64,000 nt of DNA from contig ML976990.1 in assembly GCA_010015675.1 (NCBI GenBank), forward strand, positions 262,375 to 326,374, read 5' to 3'. Positions 43,332 through 55,295 of the stretch are shown here, piece after piece. The stretch is from Byssothecium circinans. Lineage: Eukaryota > Ascomycota > Dothideomycetes > Pleosporales > Massarinaceae. The translations under genes were made by a program, and so were the position numbers. Within the stretch, counting starts at the first letter, position 1. The number at the start of each line of letters is the position of its first letter. The notes below the pieces were generated by a model. That model ran no database searches. It saw only the letters and a program-made list of their open reading frames with translations, and was not told the origin of the DNA.

Positions 43332-46300
43332 ATGACCAGCCTCAAACGCGCGCTCGAGGAGTCCTCTCATGACGGAGACGATGCCTCTCCTCAGCCCCAG
43401 GAGCAGCCGGCCGTGAACAAGGCGTCGCCCTCGGCGAGTGCGTCGTCGGCGTCGTCGGCTTCGTCGTTCCGCAATGTCTCCGCCTGCAACAGGTCTGTCT
43501 GATTCCGCACCCCGACGGCACAACAAATTGCGCGCCGACACGAGAGACCCTTCACTTACACGTCCGTCTCAACAGGTGTCGGCTGAGGAAGAATCGCTGC
43601 GATCAGCGCCTGCCGAGTTGTGCAAGCTGTGACAAAGCTTCAGTGAAGTGCGTCGGCTACGATCCCATCACAAAGCGCGAGATCCCACGCAGGTGTGTAC
43701 CATGCAGCCCTTGAGCATTGGCGACGCGGATTTTCTCAAAGAGACCGTTTCGGCGCGTCTACTGGCTATCGTGTTGACCGGAACAGCTACGTCTACTACC
43801 TCGAGACCCGGGCCGCCTACCTGGAATCGCTTCTCCAAAAGAACAACATCCCGTTTTCCGCCGCTGAAGAGTTCAATCCGAGCTTCCAACCCGCCAATGG
43901 CTCCGCTCAGAGGCCCGGCTCGTCCGCTGGAGGGTTACCACAGCAGCGGAATGGTTCTGCAAACCTGCCATCGTCCGACATCTCCAAAGAGGAAAGCGAC
44001 AAGTATGATCGCAAGAAACTCGACAACCTGGTCTCCAATATTGGAATGGTTTCAGTGCAGGGTGCAAGCGATCCTCGCTTTCTGGGATCTACGTCGGGGA
44101 TATCGTTTGCGCGGGTGGTCTTTGCGGCTGTCAGGAGCACGGTGTCTGGCTCCTCGTCGGAACGTGGAAGTAACCGAGGAGGGAAGTCGTTGACTGGAAA
44201 TTTGGCAGACGGTGGTGCATCAATGCGTGACAGCTTCTTTGGCTTGCAGACAAAACCTACATTTCGACAAGCACCCTTCCCCGACCGGGAACTAGGCTCT
44301 CGGCTGGTCGAATTATACTTTGAACACGCAAACCCACAGATCCCGATATTACACCGCGGCGAGTTTATGGAAATGTTTGATCGCGTGTACACGTCCACTC
44401 AGGGGCACAGAACATCCCGAGAGTCATACATGCTCAATATCGTTTTTGCTATAGGAGCGGGTATAATCATGGACAGCTCGGACTCAGCCGACTCACCGAC
44501 ATCTGAAAAGGGAAGATCGCCTTCCAAGGCGAGGCCTTCACCGCCGTTAAACAAGAAGCGGCGACTTGCAGGCCAGCAACATCAACCTGAGGAGTACCAT
44601 GCATCAGCTATAGTTCATCTGGAAAACTTTCTCGGTTCTTCTCCCGTGGCAGACCGCGGGGGACTCGAGGAGCTCCAGGCTGTGTTATTACTTGCTGGCT
44701 TCGCTCTGTTGAGGCCCGTTGCGCCGGGTCTGTGGTATATCGTTGGCGTGGCTGTCCGTCTTGGTGTTGACCTCGGGTTACACTATGAGGATGGTGTAGG
44801 GATAGACGGCAGCTCGGGTTCCGCTGGCTCCGTGGGCAAGGTCGAGCCGTCTGAAGGCGGCACGGCAACGGCTACCGGCAGCGGGAACGGGAGGATCGGT
44901 GCGAAAGAAAGAGGGCGACGGGAGTGGGTCCGCGACCTCCGACGACGACTTTGGTGGTGTGTCTATTCCTTTGATCGCCTCGTCAGCACTTGCGTGAGTA
45001 ACCTTTGAAGTCTTAAGCCACGTATTACTGACTGGGATCCTCATCTTAGGTGGGGCGACCTTTTGGAATCACAGATCAGGTGATAACCACAGAATTCCCT
45101 TCAATGCTCGATGATCGGTTCATTACCAAGGAGGGCTTCCTTGAACCCCCGGAGCATCAACATCGGCCTAGCTACAAAGTAGTGGCACACCATTATATTA
45201 GGCTCAGGATATTGCAGTCAGAAATTCTCCAAGTGCTGCAGCATCGACAGACGCAACAAGCAAGGGCGAGCGGGGCGAATCAAGGCAACGAATATATGCA
45301 TACGAAATTGCCGTCGCCATTCTTGGCCGCTTTTGGCTCCTTTCGTGCATGGCGCGTCGATATCGACAGACGTCTTTTTGAATGGAAAGAGTCGGCGCCA
45401 ACGAAATCAGATGCTGGTGTCCAATTCTCTCCACTATTCCTCGAACTCAACTACTGGCAGGCCATAATCATGCTTTACAGACAGAGCTTGGTGGTGCCCA
45501 CCGGTCTGGCGGGTGAGCTTGGCAAAACCGATAGCAATGTCGAAAGCCCCTCTATCATCAGCGTGGAAGAGCGGGAAGACGAAGAGCTCGTCTTCCTCAA
45601 GGTCGCAGAGGCTGGGCAGAAGGTGCTGAAGCTATACCGCCAACTGCATCGAGTGCATCTCGTCAACTACACCTTCCTTGCTACTCACCACCTTTTCATG
45701 GCTGGTAAGTTCCCGCAATTTGTTTGCATATGCAGCGCTAACTCAGTCAGGAATATCGTTCCTGTACGCTGTGTGGCATTCACCTGCAGTAAGAAGTCTC
45801 TTGGTAATCTATACCCTTGCCCTTTGTGCAACATAAATGTCGATCTGACTTTTGCTAGTCCTTGGACGACGTTGATTTTACCGTCCTTGCCGCTACCTCC
45901 GTCTTGGGTGATTTGATCGAAAAGTGCCCACCCGCCGAAGCATGTCGTGACGCCTTTGACCGGATGAGTAAAGCGACCATACAGATGTGCATGACTACGA
46001 CAGGGTTCGGGCCACAAGCGCTCCGTGCGACGCAGACACATAGTTTCATGCGACCATCGTACTCGTCGAACACAACATACACGCCGACGTCCGATGCAGA
46101 AGCGCGGTCGGACCTGGAAATAAGTCATTATCAACAGGCGGGCTATTTCCAGCATGATCGACGGCCCGTTCCGCGCTTTGACATGAATCTCAAAGACTTG
46201 TTCTCAGATGACGAGACGGACAAGAGGTCGTTCAGCCGGATATCTAATCAGATCAATAGCATGCGGCCGCCGCTACCGCCTCAGCAAATCAAGCAGGAGC

Positions 46301-46791
46301 AACAGCAGATGCAGTCTTTCAATACAGATTTGAAGATCTCCCCGCAAATGCACTTCCAGCAACCATCGCAGCAACGACAATCAGCTTACTCCTTCCAACC
46401 CTTGCCTTCACCATCCTATCCCTCTTCGAGCACAACACCAACCCTCTCCCCACCAATGCCTCAAGGTCAAGCGCAGCAAGCCCTCACTTCTCCCTATCAA
46501 CTTCCCAATCAAATTCCTTACGCATTTGCCCAGAACATAACCGCATCATACCCAGATCTCGGCTTCTCGGACCTCGACTTTTTAGACTCTTATTCACTTC
46601 AGGGAACAGGGGGAGGTAGCAGCGGCGGCATGGGTAGCGGGGGGGAAGCTGCGACGGCGGGAGGGTTGCAGGACTTGGGCTTTGGTATGGACTTCGGTAT
46701 CGGAGACGGAACACATGATTGGAGCGATGGGAACGGGTTCGATCTGTTCGATGGGTTTTTCTTTGGGCCTGGTGGTACTGGTGGTGTGTAG
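43332..46791 (+). CDS. Zn2Cys6 binuclear-cluster transcription factor
   Basis: Six exons, 43332..43492, 43576..43692, 43787..44993, 45050..45704, 45751..45803 and 45859..46791, 1041 residues. The zinc cluster C52-x2-C55-x6-C62-x6-C69-x2-C72-x6-C79 is complete, and the first intron splits it between C52 and C55. The linker DPITKREIPRSYVYYLETR and a coiled coil (AAYLESLLQKN) resemble the PPR1/Gal4 type that binds paired CGG sites as a dimer. The fungal_trans region spans about 270-620 (LYFEHANPQIPILHRGEF, RDLRRRLWWCVYSFDRL). The 300-residue tail is Gln/Pro-rich then Gly/Asp-rich, a likely activation domain. A 53 bp micro-exon (45751-45803) is needed to keep LFMAG-ISFLYAVWHSP. Targets unknown; the nearby MFS gene is a candidate by position only. 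Confidence 0.88.
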
Positions 46792-47394
46792 TCTGCACGC
46801 TCATATACCATGTGGTTTGAACAAGGAGAGGTATATGTACACATCTTTTCCCCCTCTCGCTTGGGCAGGCCTAGTCCCCGTGTATTCTATTATAATCTCA
46901 TTATGACGAATAATGTCGTGGGTGGGACGATGCTGCAAAAGGGAAACAGCGTTGATCCTACCACTTTGTGGATATAGACTAGGTGATGGCAACCATGTAG
47001 GGGGAAATGTATGTGAACTGACCCTTCGTTCGGGGGAGATTATCTTGCATGATTGAAGTGCTTCTATCCCTTTGTGGATGAGAATATGACATGTGGATAT
47101 CATGGCATCCCCAAATCTTTAGGAACGATGTGTCCTTTTCCTCTATCTCTCTAAAAGGTGTTTACTGCTTCAATGCTTTGCTTTGCTTTGTGCCGTGCCA
47201 TGACTTTTATCACACCCATTCATCCATATAAAGTTATTGAAGAGAGCAAGAGAGATGTACTGGAGTATAACATCGACACTGCACCCGCTCACTCACTCAC
47301 TCACTCACTTACCAACCACTTCTGTAGAAGAAGTTGACTACCTCTAAATTACAAATGAAGGAGCCTGGAACATCATCCATGCCCATGGGATCCC

Positions 47395-47404
47395 NNNNNN
47401 NNNN
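47395..47404. other. assembly gap (10 N) followed by G18
   Basis: Ten N, then 18 consecutive G (47405-47422). Ten N is probably a placeholder length, and the G run may be a read-end artefact; sequence here should not be trusted. Confidence 0.95.
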
Positions 47405-47610
47405 GGGGGGGGGGGGGGGGGGTGCCGCCGAGAAAGGAATCATGCAAGCAGTCTCCACCCTCGCGAGAGATATCATCCCGCGGCACAAAGTCCAAATAAG
47501 AAGAAGGCGAAGCCGAGCGTAGCTTAGTGCTTATCGAGGAAAGATTTCCTTTTCCAATCTAGCTCCATCCAGTCGGGAGGTATTGGTTTGACCCCGTGAC
47601 TACAGATCGA

Positions 47611-47730
47611 TAGATAGATACCACCGGGGTGCAAGCCAGATTATCCGGCACGTGGACTTGGATCTTTGGCGCTGTTGAAGTCACGTATCTATCGGATAAT
47701 CTACGTGCACCCCCGGCGGTAGATAGATAC
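47611..47730. repeat. long imperfect inverted repeat (arms about 38 bp)
   Basis: Arm 47611-47648 and arm 47693-47730 are largely reverse complements, including a run ending in AGATTATCCG on one side and starting CGGATAATCT on the other, with GGGGTGCA / TGCACCCC and GATAGATA / TATCTATC parts. The loop is 44 bp. It could be a MITE remnant or a structured RNA. Confidence 0.6.
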
Positions 47731-48464
47731 TTGGATTCAGACTGGGAATCTGGAAGTGGGTGTTTGATTTGCTGTCTAAACGGGGAAGGCAAAAGGGGAA
47801 GGCCTCGTTGAGATATGTTCAGGGACAAAGAGGCCGTTGTTCGTCGTCTTGTCCTGAGGATGATAGTACCGTCGGGTGTATCATGTCTGTTGAGGCTTGT
47901 TGTAGTTTTAGGACGTGGGAGTGTCGCCGTTTCCCCCCTCCCCCGCCTTCTCTCCCCCTTGTATGGTGATAAAACGTACCGTTTATCGGAATCAATCCTT
48001 TTTTTTTTGGTAAGCAAGAGGGGCTGTACCGAATAATGTAAGCTCATAGTGACTGAAGTCCAATCAAAGTGTAACTCATATAATTTCTACATGCACCAAG
48101 TTGACATATAACTACGAGTACCATATGTAATAGTGAAGTGGAGGTCGATACGACAGGATATACAACGAACTTAAAACTCACGACTGCGTGGCATGTTGGG
48201 AAAGGAAGCTTGAAAAATGGGAGCCATGGGATGCTTATAGCATGTTATTCCGATAATTGTGCACTTGTATTGAAGGAGTGAATGGTACGGTATCTACAAG
48301 CATCAACCCCTTGCCTCTGCATTGCCCACGCTTACGCACACCATACATGCGTATATATCAAATCGCGATAGTGATCAATCATTTACAAAACCCGCAACGC
48401 CCTTCACGACTCTTACTAGAGATTGCCATCAAGCGTCCGACATCTCATCTCCCACTATCTCAAT

Positions 48465-49671
48465 TTAAGAGAGATACCCCTGCTGCTTAGCCTCAGCCAA
48501 GAACTTGCCCAACTGCGGCCCCATGATAGCAAAGGCTTCGAAAGCGAAAACATGGGCGAAGAGGAAGACCACAGTGAACACAATGACAAAGGCCTTGATG
48601 TAGTGCTTGAGAAGACGGCCACGAGCCTCCCAGTTAAAGCTCCTCCAAGCGTCAAGGAACTTGATAGCGCCAGTGCCGCCCAAAATCTTAGGCACAACCT
48701 TGCCATCAAAGGTACGGTCGAAGGGCACAATAGTATCCTGCTCCTCGGGCAACATGGAAGCCTCGGTGCGGACGAGTGTGACAATGGCAGGAAGGCAGAG
48801 GAACAGCGTGCAGGAGATGGAGATGAGGAAGACAAGGATGCCACGAACGATCAACCAGGTCCACTGCATGCCGTTGAAGTTGCCGACATCGCCGACCCCC
48901 ATCAGACCAAGGATACAGAAAGAGGCGTAGGCGATGAAGACGGCAAAATAAGGCATAGCAGCGTTCACGGCAGCCGGGAGCGCAAGGACCTTCCATGAGC
49001 TACGGCTTGGGATGCGTTGCCAGAAGGCCGTATCGGAGGGCGTGGAGACGACCTTGTTTGTCCAGGCGGCGTGGAGAGGGGCGCAGATGGCGCCTCCGAG
49101 AGCAGTGATGATGACCATGCGGAGAGGGAAGGCGGGGGTGATGGCAGCAAGGACGTTGACTGATAGCGAAAAGGCGATGGCGTGCAGAGCGTGGATCCTG
49201 AACCCTCTGAGGCGAGCCATGCATCCTCCCTGTGCCTTCAAGTGTCTGATTGTGCCGCGGATGGAGGAGGTGATGGGCTTCTGGTGGACGAGCGTGATGG
49301 TGGGGGCGGTTTCGAGAAGGCCTTCTTTCTCGTCTTTGGATGCAGGCACTTCGGGAGTAGAGACGGTGATGGCGGCGGAGGGAGTCTCGATCATGGCGAG
49401 GGTAGCGATCAGGTCTTTGAGCGTGTACTCGATCTGTGGGGTTGATGTCAGCTTCGGGGTTCGTTCATAGTGACAACCCGGTATTTCAGGGTCGCGATAG
49501 TAGACATCAGAGAAAGGCGAGGGTCCAACATACCGCAGTCAAGAAGATCACAAACCCGATCAAGGTCGTAGCCAAAAGGATCGCTCCCCATTTCGGCATC
49601 TCGACCGTAGGGCCATCTTCCGCAACGCGCTTGACGTGCTCGAGTCCGCGACGCACGACGTGTTCGATCAT
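48465..49671 (-). CDS. multi-span membrane protein, unknown family
   Basis: Two exons, complement(48465..49433, 49534..49671), 368 residues, with a 100 bp intron (GTATGT..CAG). Hydrophobic segments: GAILLATTLIGFVIFLTA near residue 30-48, then about 125-165, 180-215, 230-265 and 325-355. An amphipathic basic stretch (RGTIRHLKAQGGCMARLRG) precedes span 2. The N-terminus is charged and probably cytosolic. I do not recognise the family; the length and layout suggest a fungal mitochondrial or vacuolar membrane protein, but this is a guess. The second exon alone would start at an internal Met; the short first exon adds the first span. Confidence 0.82.
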
Positions 49672-50901
49672 CTTGGGGGATATCTAACAAAGGGAACTGT
49701 GTCGGTGATTAGAAAGTCAGTATGTAAAAGAGGTTGTGAGAAGGAAGTCGGTGGTGGAAGGGAGTGTATAAGAAGGAAAGTCGTCAGTCAGCACGGCGGC
49801 GAGGGGACGCTTTCATTCACCGGGGGGCGCAGTTTGACGCCAGAGCTGCCTAGCGCACGGACCATGCGAATCCTCAAATAGACAAAGATGGTAAGGTAAG
49901 CAACGTCATTGGATATGTGTGGGCGACGTTTTGCAGTGGCCCCGAGTTCCGACACTTCACTTTGTGATTGATGTACTCCTGTGGCACAACCTGTACGGCA
50001 CCTCGATTGAATCTTCATGATTTGTTGCTCAAAGCAAGTGCCAACAACGTTCGCCACTCATTGCCTTGCTCCTGTCTTCCATGAAACAGTTTATTCACCA
50101 AACGCATAGAGCAACCATAGTGGAGTGATTGCCCCATTGGAATAACGTTGTCATGCGAGTGCAGCTCCAGCGGCGATCCGGGCGCATTCCGCAAGACCGA
50201 TGGTGACGCTCAGGACAGTTGTTCTGTCGGACAATTCGTTCGTCCGTCTAACACGGCCTCCCGAACATTCCCTCGAACTTGGGAGTTGGCCCCTCAACCG
50301 TACGTTGGACTTTCGAGCGTGTATTTAGTCAAGGCTCCCAACGTAGCCTCTTCGTTGTCGGAAGTTTTCTAGGCCAACATTGACGAGCAAGAAAATATGG
50401 ACAGGCTCAAATGATATCACTGCTTCAGAAGAAAGGAGCCGAGCATGAAACAGAGTATTATAACATCCCCAAACACCTATCTATTAGGAAACCAACCGTA
50501 TGCCTTCGTTCTTTCATCAGTTGTTCCCTCCCATCCGTTCCGTTCATCCTTAGAATTCGACCAGGTTACTCGTACTACGCAGTAGTGAAACCTATGGAAA
50601 GAAATGGAGAGACAAGATAAAGGAGCCGCTAAACTGACTACAAGAGAAAAAAGCTTTTTAAGGAGATAATACACAATTCGTGATTTCGCTGGAGACGTGA
50701 GGGTCCAATTTTCGGGTCGTGATATGAAGCGGAATGTCCGGGTGAGGATCACCGTACCGTAGCCATCGTGGAAATGCGTATACGTGTGGCATGTGAGGCA
50801 CGGAAGCCGTAGCAGAGTGATAGCCCAGTCTGCAGCAATGGGTCGAGAGGATCTTGTTCGACTGTAGGCTTTGCAAACTGGGCAGCGACCACATCAAGCG
50901 C
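49672..50901. other. intergenic, tandem minus-strand genes
   Basis: 1.2 kb. No recognisable gene, RNA or repeat. AT-rich 3' flank of the reticulon gene occupies 50380-50700. Confidence 0.6.
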
Positions 50902-52474
50902 TTACAAAGCGGGCTCAGCAACGGGCTCATCCTTGATGACCGGAGCTGGTTCATGTGTCGGTGCAGCAGGGAAGTTTTGCTTCTTGGCTTCGGGGGAGAT
51001 AGAGCGTCCACGGTACGAATTGATCGTCTCCTGAGCTTTCGCGGTGTACTGCTGGGTATAGCCCTGGACAGTCTTGGCCGCATTTCCAGTGTGCTGAGAA
51101 GCAAGGTTTTTAAGCTGCGTCGCCTGCTCGTTGGCAATGTGGTAACCCTTCTCCAGCTGGGCATCGATGACCTCCTTATTCTTGATGTAGACGAGCGGGC
51201 CGAGGTACGCAATTGTCGTAGCAATCAAGGACAGGCCCCAGAGCGGGACGAACTTGATGAGGAAGTACGAGACGAGCGAAGCAAAGAATGCCTGAAAGAA
51301 CGAATTAGTTTGGCGATTCTCAGAGCACCGAATCATTCCACTTACTGCAACAGTTGCATATACGTTCTCGGCAAAGACTATCCGCTGAGATTCGATGACA
51401 AAGAAGTTGATGAACTGCTCCAAATCGTCCAAGAGGCGTTCAAGCGAGGCTTTGGGGATGGTGAAGTACTGTCGCGGCCTGAATTGTGAGGTCAAGCCCT
51501 TGCCAATAGTCCAAGATCCAGCAAGCTCCGCGGTAGCCGTAACTGTTACATGGTTAGTTTGCAGATTTTCCAATTGCACCAGAGAACGTACTGCCTAGAG
51601 TCATGTACAGAGCCTTGAAGATGTAGCGGATGACGTTGAGGTAACGCGCGGCGAAGATGAACGTCACAGCGGCGGCAAAGGAAATGGCGGTCGCACGAGG
51701 GTTCTTCCACTACGAGGAATTAGCAGCTAGTCTAGGTGGTGTGCGAGGTCAAACGTACGCTCAGGAGGCGGTAGAACATGGAGTGGTAGTGGGTCAAAGG
51801 CTGGCCAGTCGCGGCGGGCTGGTCTGGTGTAGTTCGGGCATTTGCAAGATCAGCAAATTCCGCCTTCGTCTTTGCACCCTCAGCTTTGGCCTTGTCTGCA
51901 ACAGGTCCTGTGAGGAGTTAGCAGCTTGGTCCGCATCTCCACGTCTCCCGCCAGGCGCCGCCATGCCGACAGCAATATTTATTTATGGAGTGTTCGTCAC
52001 GGTAATTCGATTCGAGATCAGCCCACAGATGGATACGGCCTTAGAAGGGCTTCGAAGCACCGTGGGGGAGCTGGCAGGGAATTTTGGGGGTTGGGCACTG
52101 TGTCGCGAGACCATAGTCAGCTCTGTCTCCAAAAGTGCACACAAAGCGGGAGAGCTACTCACCTCACCATTCGCAATGTTGTCCTTCAGATTCTGGGTGG
52201 TCGGGTGGTTCGAAACGGCGGCCATGGCGGACGATGCTGCTTTGCGGTTGTTAGAGTCTGCGTGGTGATGTGGTGTGCGAGGTGCAGATAAGGACTGTCG
52301 TGTTTGGAGTTAGCTGCGTCTCGGCAAGTGCGGAACGGTCGTTTCGTCACCTACCTTACATTGGAGCAGGCTGTCCTTTGCGTTGACTGCGTGGTCGGCC
52401 ACGGTGGAGCTGCCGTTGGCGTTGGTTTCCGTACTGTCGATGGGGCGGTTGCTGTCCAGGCTGAAGTCGGTCAT
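50902..52474 (-). CDS. RTN1: reticulon-like ER-shaping protein
   Basis: Six exons, complement(50902..51291, 51346..51542, 51592..51709, 51759..51907, 52168..52236, 52360..52474), 345 residues. Reticulons insert hairpins in the ER membrane and bend it into tubules. The reticulon domain covers about 115-290: a first hairpin at ATAISFAAAVTFIFAARYLN and a second at FFASLVSYFLIKFVPLWGLS, with SLERLLDDLEQFINFFVIES between. The N-terminus (MTDFSLDSNRPIDS...) and C-terminus are polar and acidic. The first exon joins with a GTAAGG donor and CAG acceptor; intron 2 is long (260 bp). A shorter form could start at the ATG 52225 in exon 2. That internal ATG and the long introns suggest two promoters or splice forms. 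Confidence 0.85.
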
Positions 52475-55295
52475 ACTGTGTGTGGGCAGTGAGGGGTTCT
52501 TCAAAGGTAATGCGGGCACGTGTTTCTGACAAACGGATTGATTAGGTTTCACGAGTCGATTGCGCGGTTGTGAATGAGAATAAGGTGTGCGGGAGAGTTG
52601 AAAGGGAGAGAGTTTGGGTGGCCTGAGGGGCTTTGTAGGCAGGAGCAGGTTGTTGCGCACTGCTCGTGTGAGCGACCGCCCATGACGTCTCAGCTAGCAA
52701 CCACAAACAAAATCATTGGAACTTGCAGCTGCACGCTCCACAAAAAGGTCTAGCTCAGTCCATGTCATTCTACGCAATCGCATTCACTGGAAATATGGCA
52801 ACATTGCTCGCTGTTGTGCTATTATTGCTGCTTGTTCGCTGCACTCCTGCTCCGCGGCCTCCGAGCTTGCTTTTCCTTTGGCGACTCGCGTAATCTGGAG
52901 GTTTCGCATGTGAATCCGATCCGCCTTCCGATGACGCAACGTTGATGAGAATCGCGACTTGAATCCCCAAGGCAGATGTCAAGCCACGCAGCATGCCCTA
53001 ATAACACGTGTCTGTACGTATTTACGCCTTGCGCATTCCTCGTGATGGCCCCTCTGCGTGTGACTTTGTCCGCTTTCGCACGTGAGAGCTCAGCGGTTCA
53101 GACGTTTGGACTGGAGCTACATCTACATTGCTCAGAACTTCCACTGGTCCATGGCGCAAGCCCATCGCAATACTGTATTGAACAGCTGCTGAATCTCTGG
53201 TCATGCACAAGAGACATTCAGCAAGATCCAATCTGATCTGAACACCCTTGCTCAACTGCCATATCGCGTCGATCGATGTCCTGAGAAGCAACTTTGGGTC
53301 AACCACTGAACGTGTAAGCGTTCAACCAATCCACTCTCGATCATTTGGAGGAGGGCAAAAAGAAGAACAGACACAGTGCACGATGGGATTCGAACTCACG
53401 CCTTCGCCAAAAAATATATTAAATGGCAGAGTATGTACGTGGTGTGAATATAGCAGTAGGAATATTTTAAATGGCTAATCTGATGGCATTTTGAGTGATA
53501 AATGTGAACATATGATAAATGATGGTAGATGATATGCCACTGGGCTAAGGCGAGTAATTACATAAGTATAGATATCATATAGATATTTGTACTGAGATTA
53601 AATAAAATATATACTGTTCAAATGTGAAAGTAGGTCACGATCCAAAGTGTGGGTTGGTGGAGCTCTAGGGGGTTCCGGGCGGTCGAAAATGCAATAGGGA
53701 CTTCTGTTGAGGAACGCAGGACCAAAGAACCACGTTGGATATGTAATCAATGTCGCCGGATCGCCGTCGTCTCCTTCTCTTCGCGAGCGTCCCTCTTTGA
53801 AACCTTAAAAGTCTCCTTCTGCATCCTTGCCGGCCGACGAAGCCGAATTGTGTGACAACACTCCGAAGAGTGGATTTGCCTTCTGTCAAAATCTTGGTTG
53901 TCACACCCTCCATCTTGGAAACACTCCTTTTTTCGGGCATGTGCACGGTATTGGCGAATTGCTCAATGTTTCGAAGCAAGTCCAAACTTTACCTCAGCGA
54001 TGTACAGGATCCGGAGGGTCTAACGTTTCGAAGCAGGTGCTGGGTTCACTGTGATTCATCGACGAGTTCGGCTGTGATGTGATAAAGGTATGCACACCTC
54101 GCGCTCCTCCGAGCTGTCCATCAAGAAATGAAGGGAGACACCTGTGTCTCCTCGAGAAGAGATGAGGCAACCAGCACTCGTGGACAGCACAGAGCATGCG
54201 ACGTCCAGCGCCCGGAGGCGGGGGATGAGCCTTGAGGCCAAGGATGAGCGCCAGGGGGAGCCAGGATTGAGCGGATCAGTGGGGGTTAAGGTTGCGAATC
54301 CGCGCAGCCGAGCGCAGCCGCCGCGATACTGCGCAGTAGTCTGAGGCCCTGGAAATCACGATCAGTGCCCGGGAAAGGGTACATTTCTGGGCCTGTCTGC
54401 CCGTCGCCGACAACAGTGGAAGTCGTGTCAAGGACGGCATCGTGGAGTCGCTGGAGTGTTCCAGAGGCGCCGCGAGTGCCGCGTTTGAGGAGGCGGTCAA
54501 GCAGTGCTGGTGGTGTTCAATTCGAGAGCATGACAACCACTCAGCTGAGCGAGCGACGTGCAGCGTGCGGTGAGCGTGTTGGTGTCGGAGAGGCCCTCTC
54601 CATGGATGGAGGAGGTCGCTATCAGGTAGCGAGCTGCATCGTGTCCAGGTGACAGGGATGGCAGCGCGCATATCGTGATTCGTACCTAGCCCAGGCGGAG
54701 CACTCACCTCTCCAGCGCGTGTCTCCGGGCTCCTGTAAATCAGTCACGGTGAGTGAGTTGTGACTTGACATTGGCATTTCTGCCTAGACGACAGCACACA
54801 ACATCCAACCTGCTCCTTCCATCTCACCTTGCTCCCTCAGCCTTTCACCTTCACCTCCCAATTCGCACAGAAATTGCCTCACAGTAGGCAGACGTTGGCC
54901 CAGCATTTAGTACGCCGCTTATCACCGCCACGTCCTACCCACTTCTGGATCCTTTGCGCGAACGCGCGATAAGTCATAGCCCTGGCCGCCTCCTTCCTGC
55001 CTTCGGCTCCTTTCTCGTCTCCTTCGCCCAGACACCCACTGCGCTGCCGAAGACTGCGAATATATTGCTCGACGGTGCCCTGAAGTCGCTGCCACTCTAA
55101 GTGCTTTACCTTAACCGCCAGTCTATCACCCTACGACCGTAACACAGACATGGTCAAAGCGCCTCACCCGGATCGACACTTTGATTACGCTCACGGACCG
55201 TCGTCGTCATAACTTCACCGGCCATCTCCTACTGCGCAAGGCTTTCCAACAGCTCGCCCTCTGTGGAGGTGGGAGTCTGTCTGGTACACGACACC
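52475..55295. other. 2.8 kb divergent intergenic region
   Basis: Between reticulon (-) and the rhodopsin-like gene (+). Contains an AT-rich part (53400-53640) holding split tRNA-like boxes (listed separately), a repeated TTTCGAAGCA-type word near 53965 and 54027, and a long C/T-rich leader (54780-55150). Open frames here have no domain. Confidence 0.5.
53356..53547 (-). pseudogene. possible tRNA-derived relic with distant A and B boxes
   Basis: On the minus strand TAGCCCAGTGG (53547-53537) matches the tRNA A box, and AGTTCGAATCC (53397-53387) the B box, followed by TTTTT at 53362-53358, a Pol III stop. The boxes are 139 bp apart, too far for a normal tRNA, and the acceptor strands do not pair. 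The filler is AT-rich. Best read as a tRNA gene disrupted by an insertion, or chance. Confidence 0.25.

Larger units (their letters stand above)
46792..48464. other. 1.7 kb intergenic with scaffold gap
   Basis: Between convergent genes. Contains CTTTG and ACTC short tandem repeats (near 47175 and 47290-47310), the N gap with an adjacent G18 run, and a large inverted repeat. A small frame from ATG 47355 is interrupted by the gap and continues ...GIMQAVSTLARDIIPRHK to a stop at 47522; it may be part of a gene missing from the assembly. Confidence 0.5.

Noticed and set aside
40355..46791. MFS transporter plus Zn2Cys6 factor as a biosynthetic cluster
   Set aside because: No synthase, oxidase or transferase gene nearby; two genes alone do not make a cluster.
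51657..52268. 203-codon plus-strand frame across the reticulon 5' exons
   Set aside because: Antisense to real exons and the long intron; no domain.
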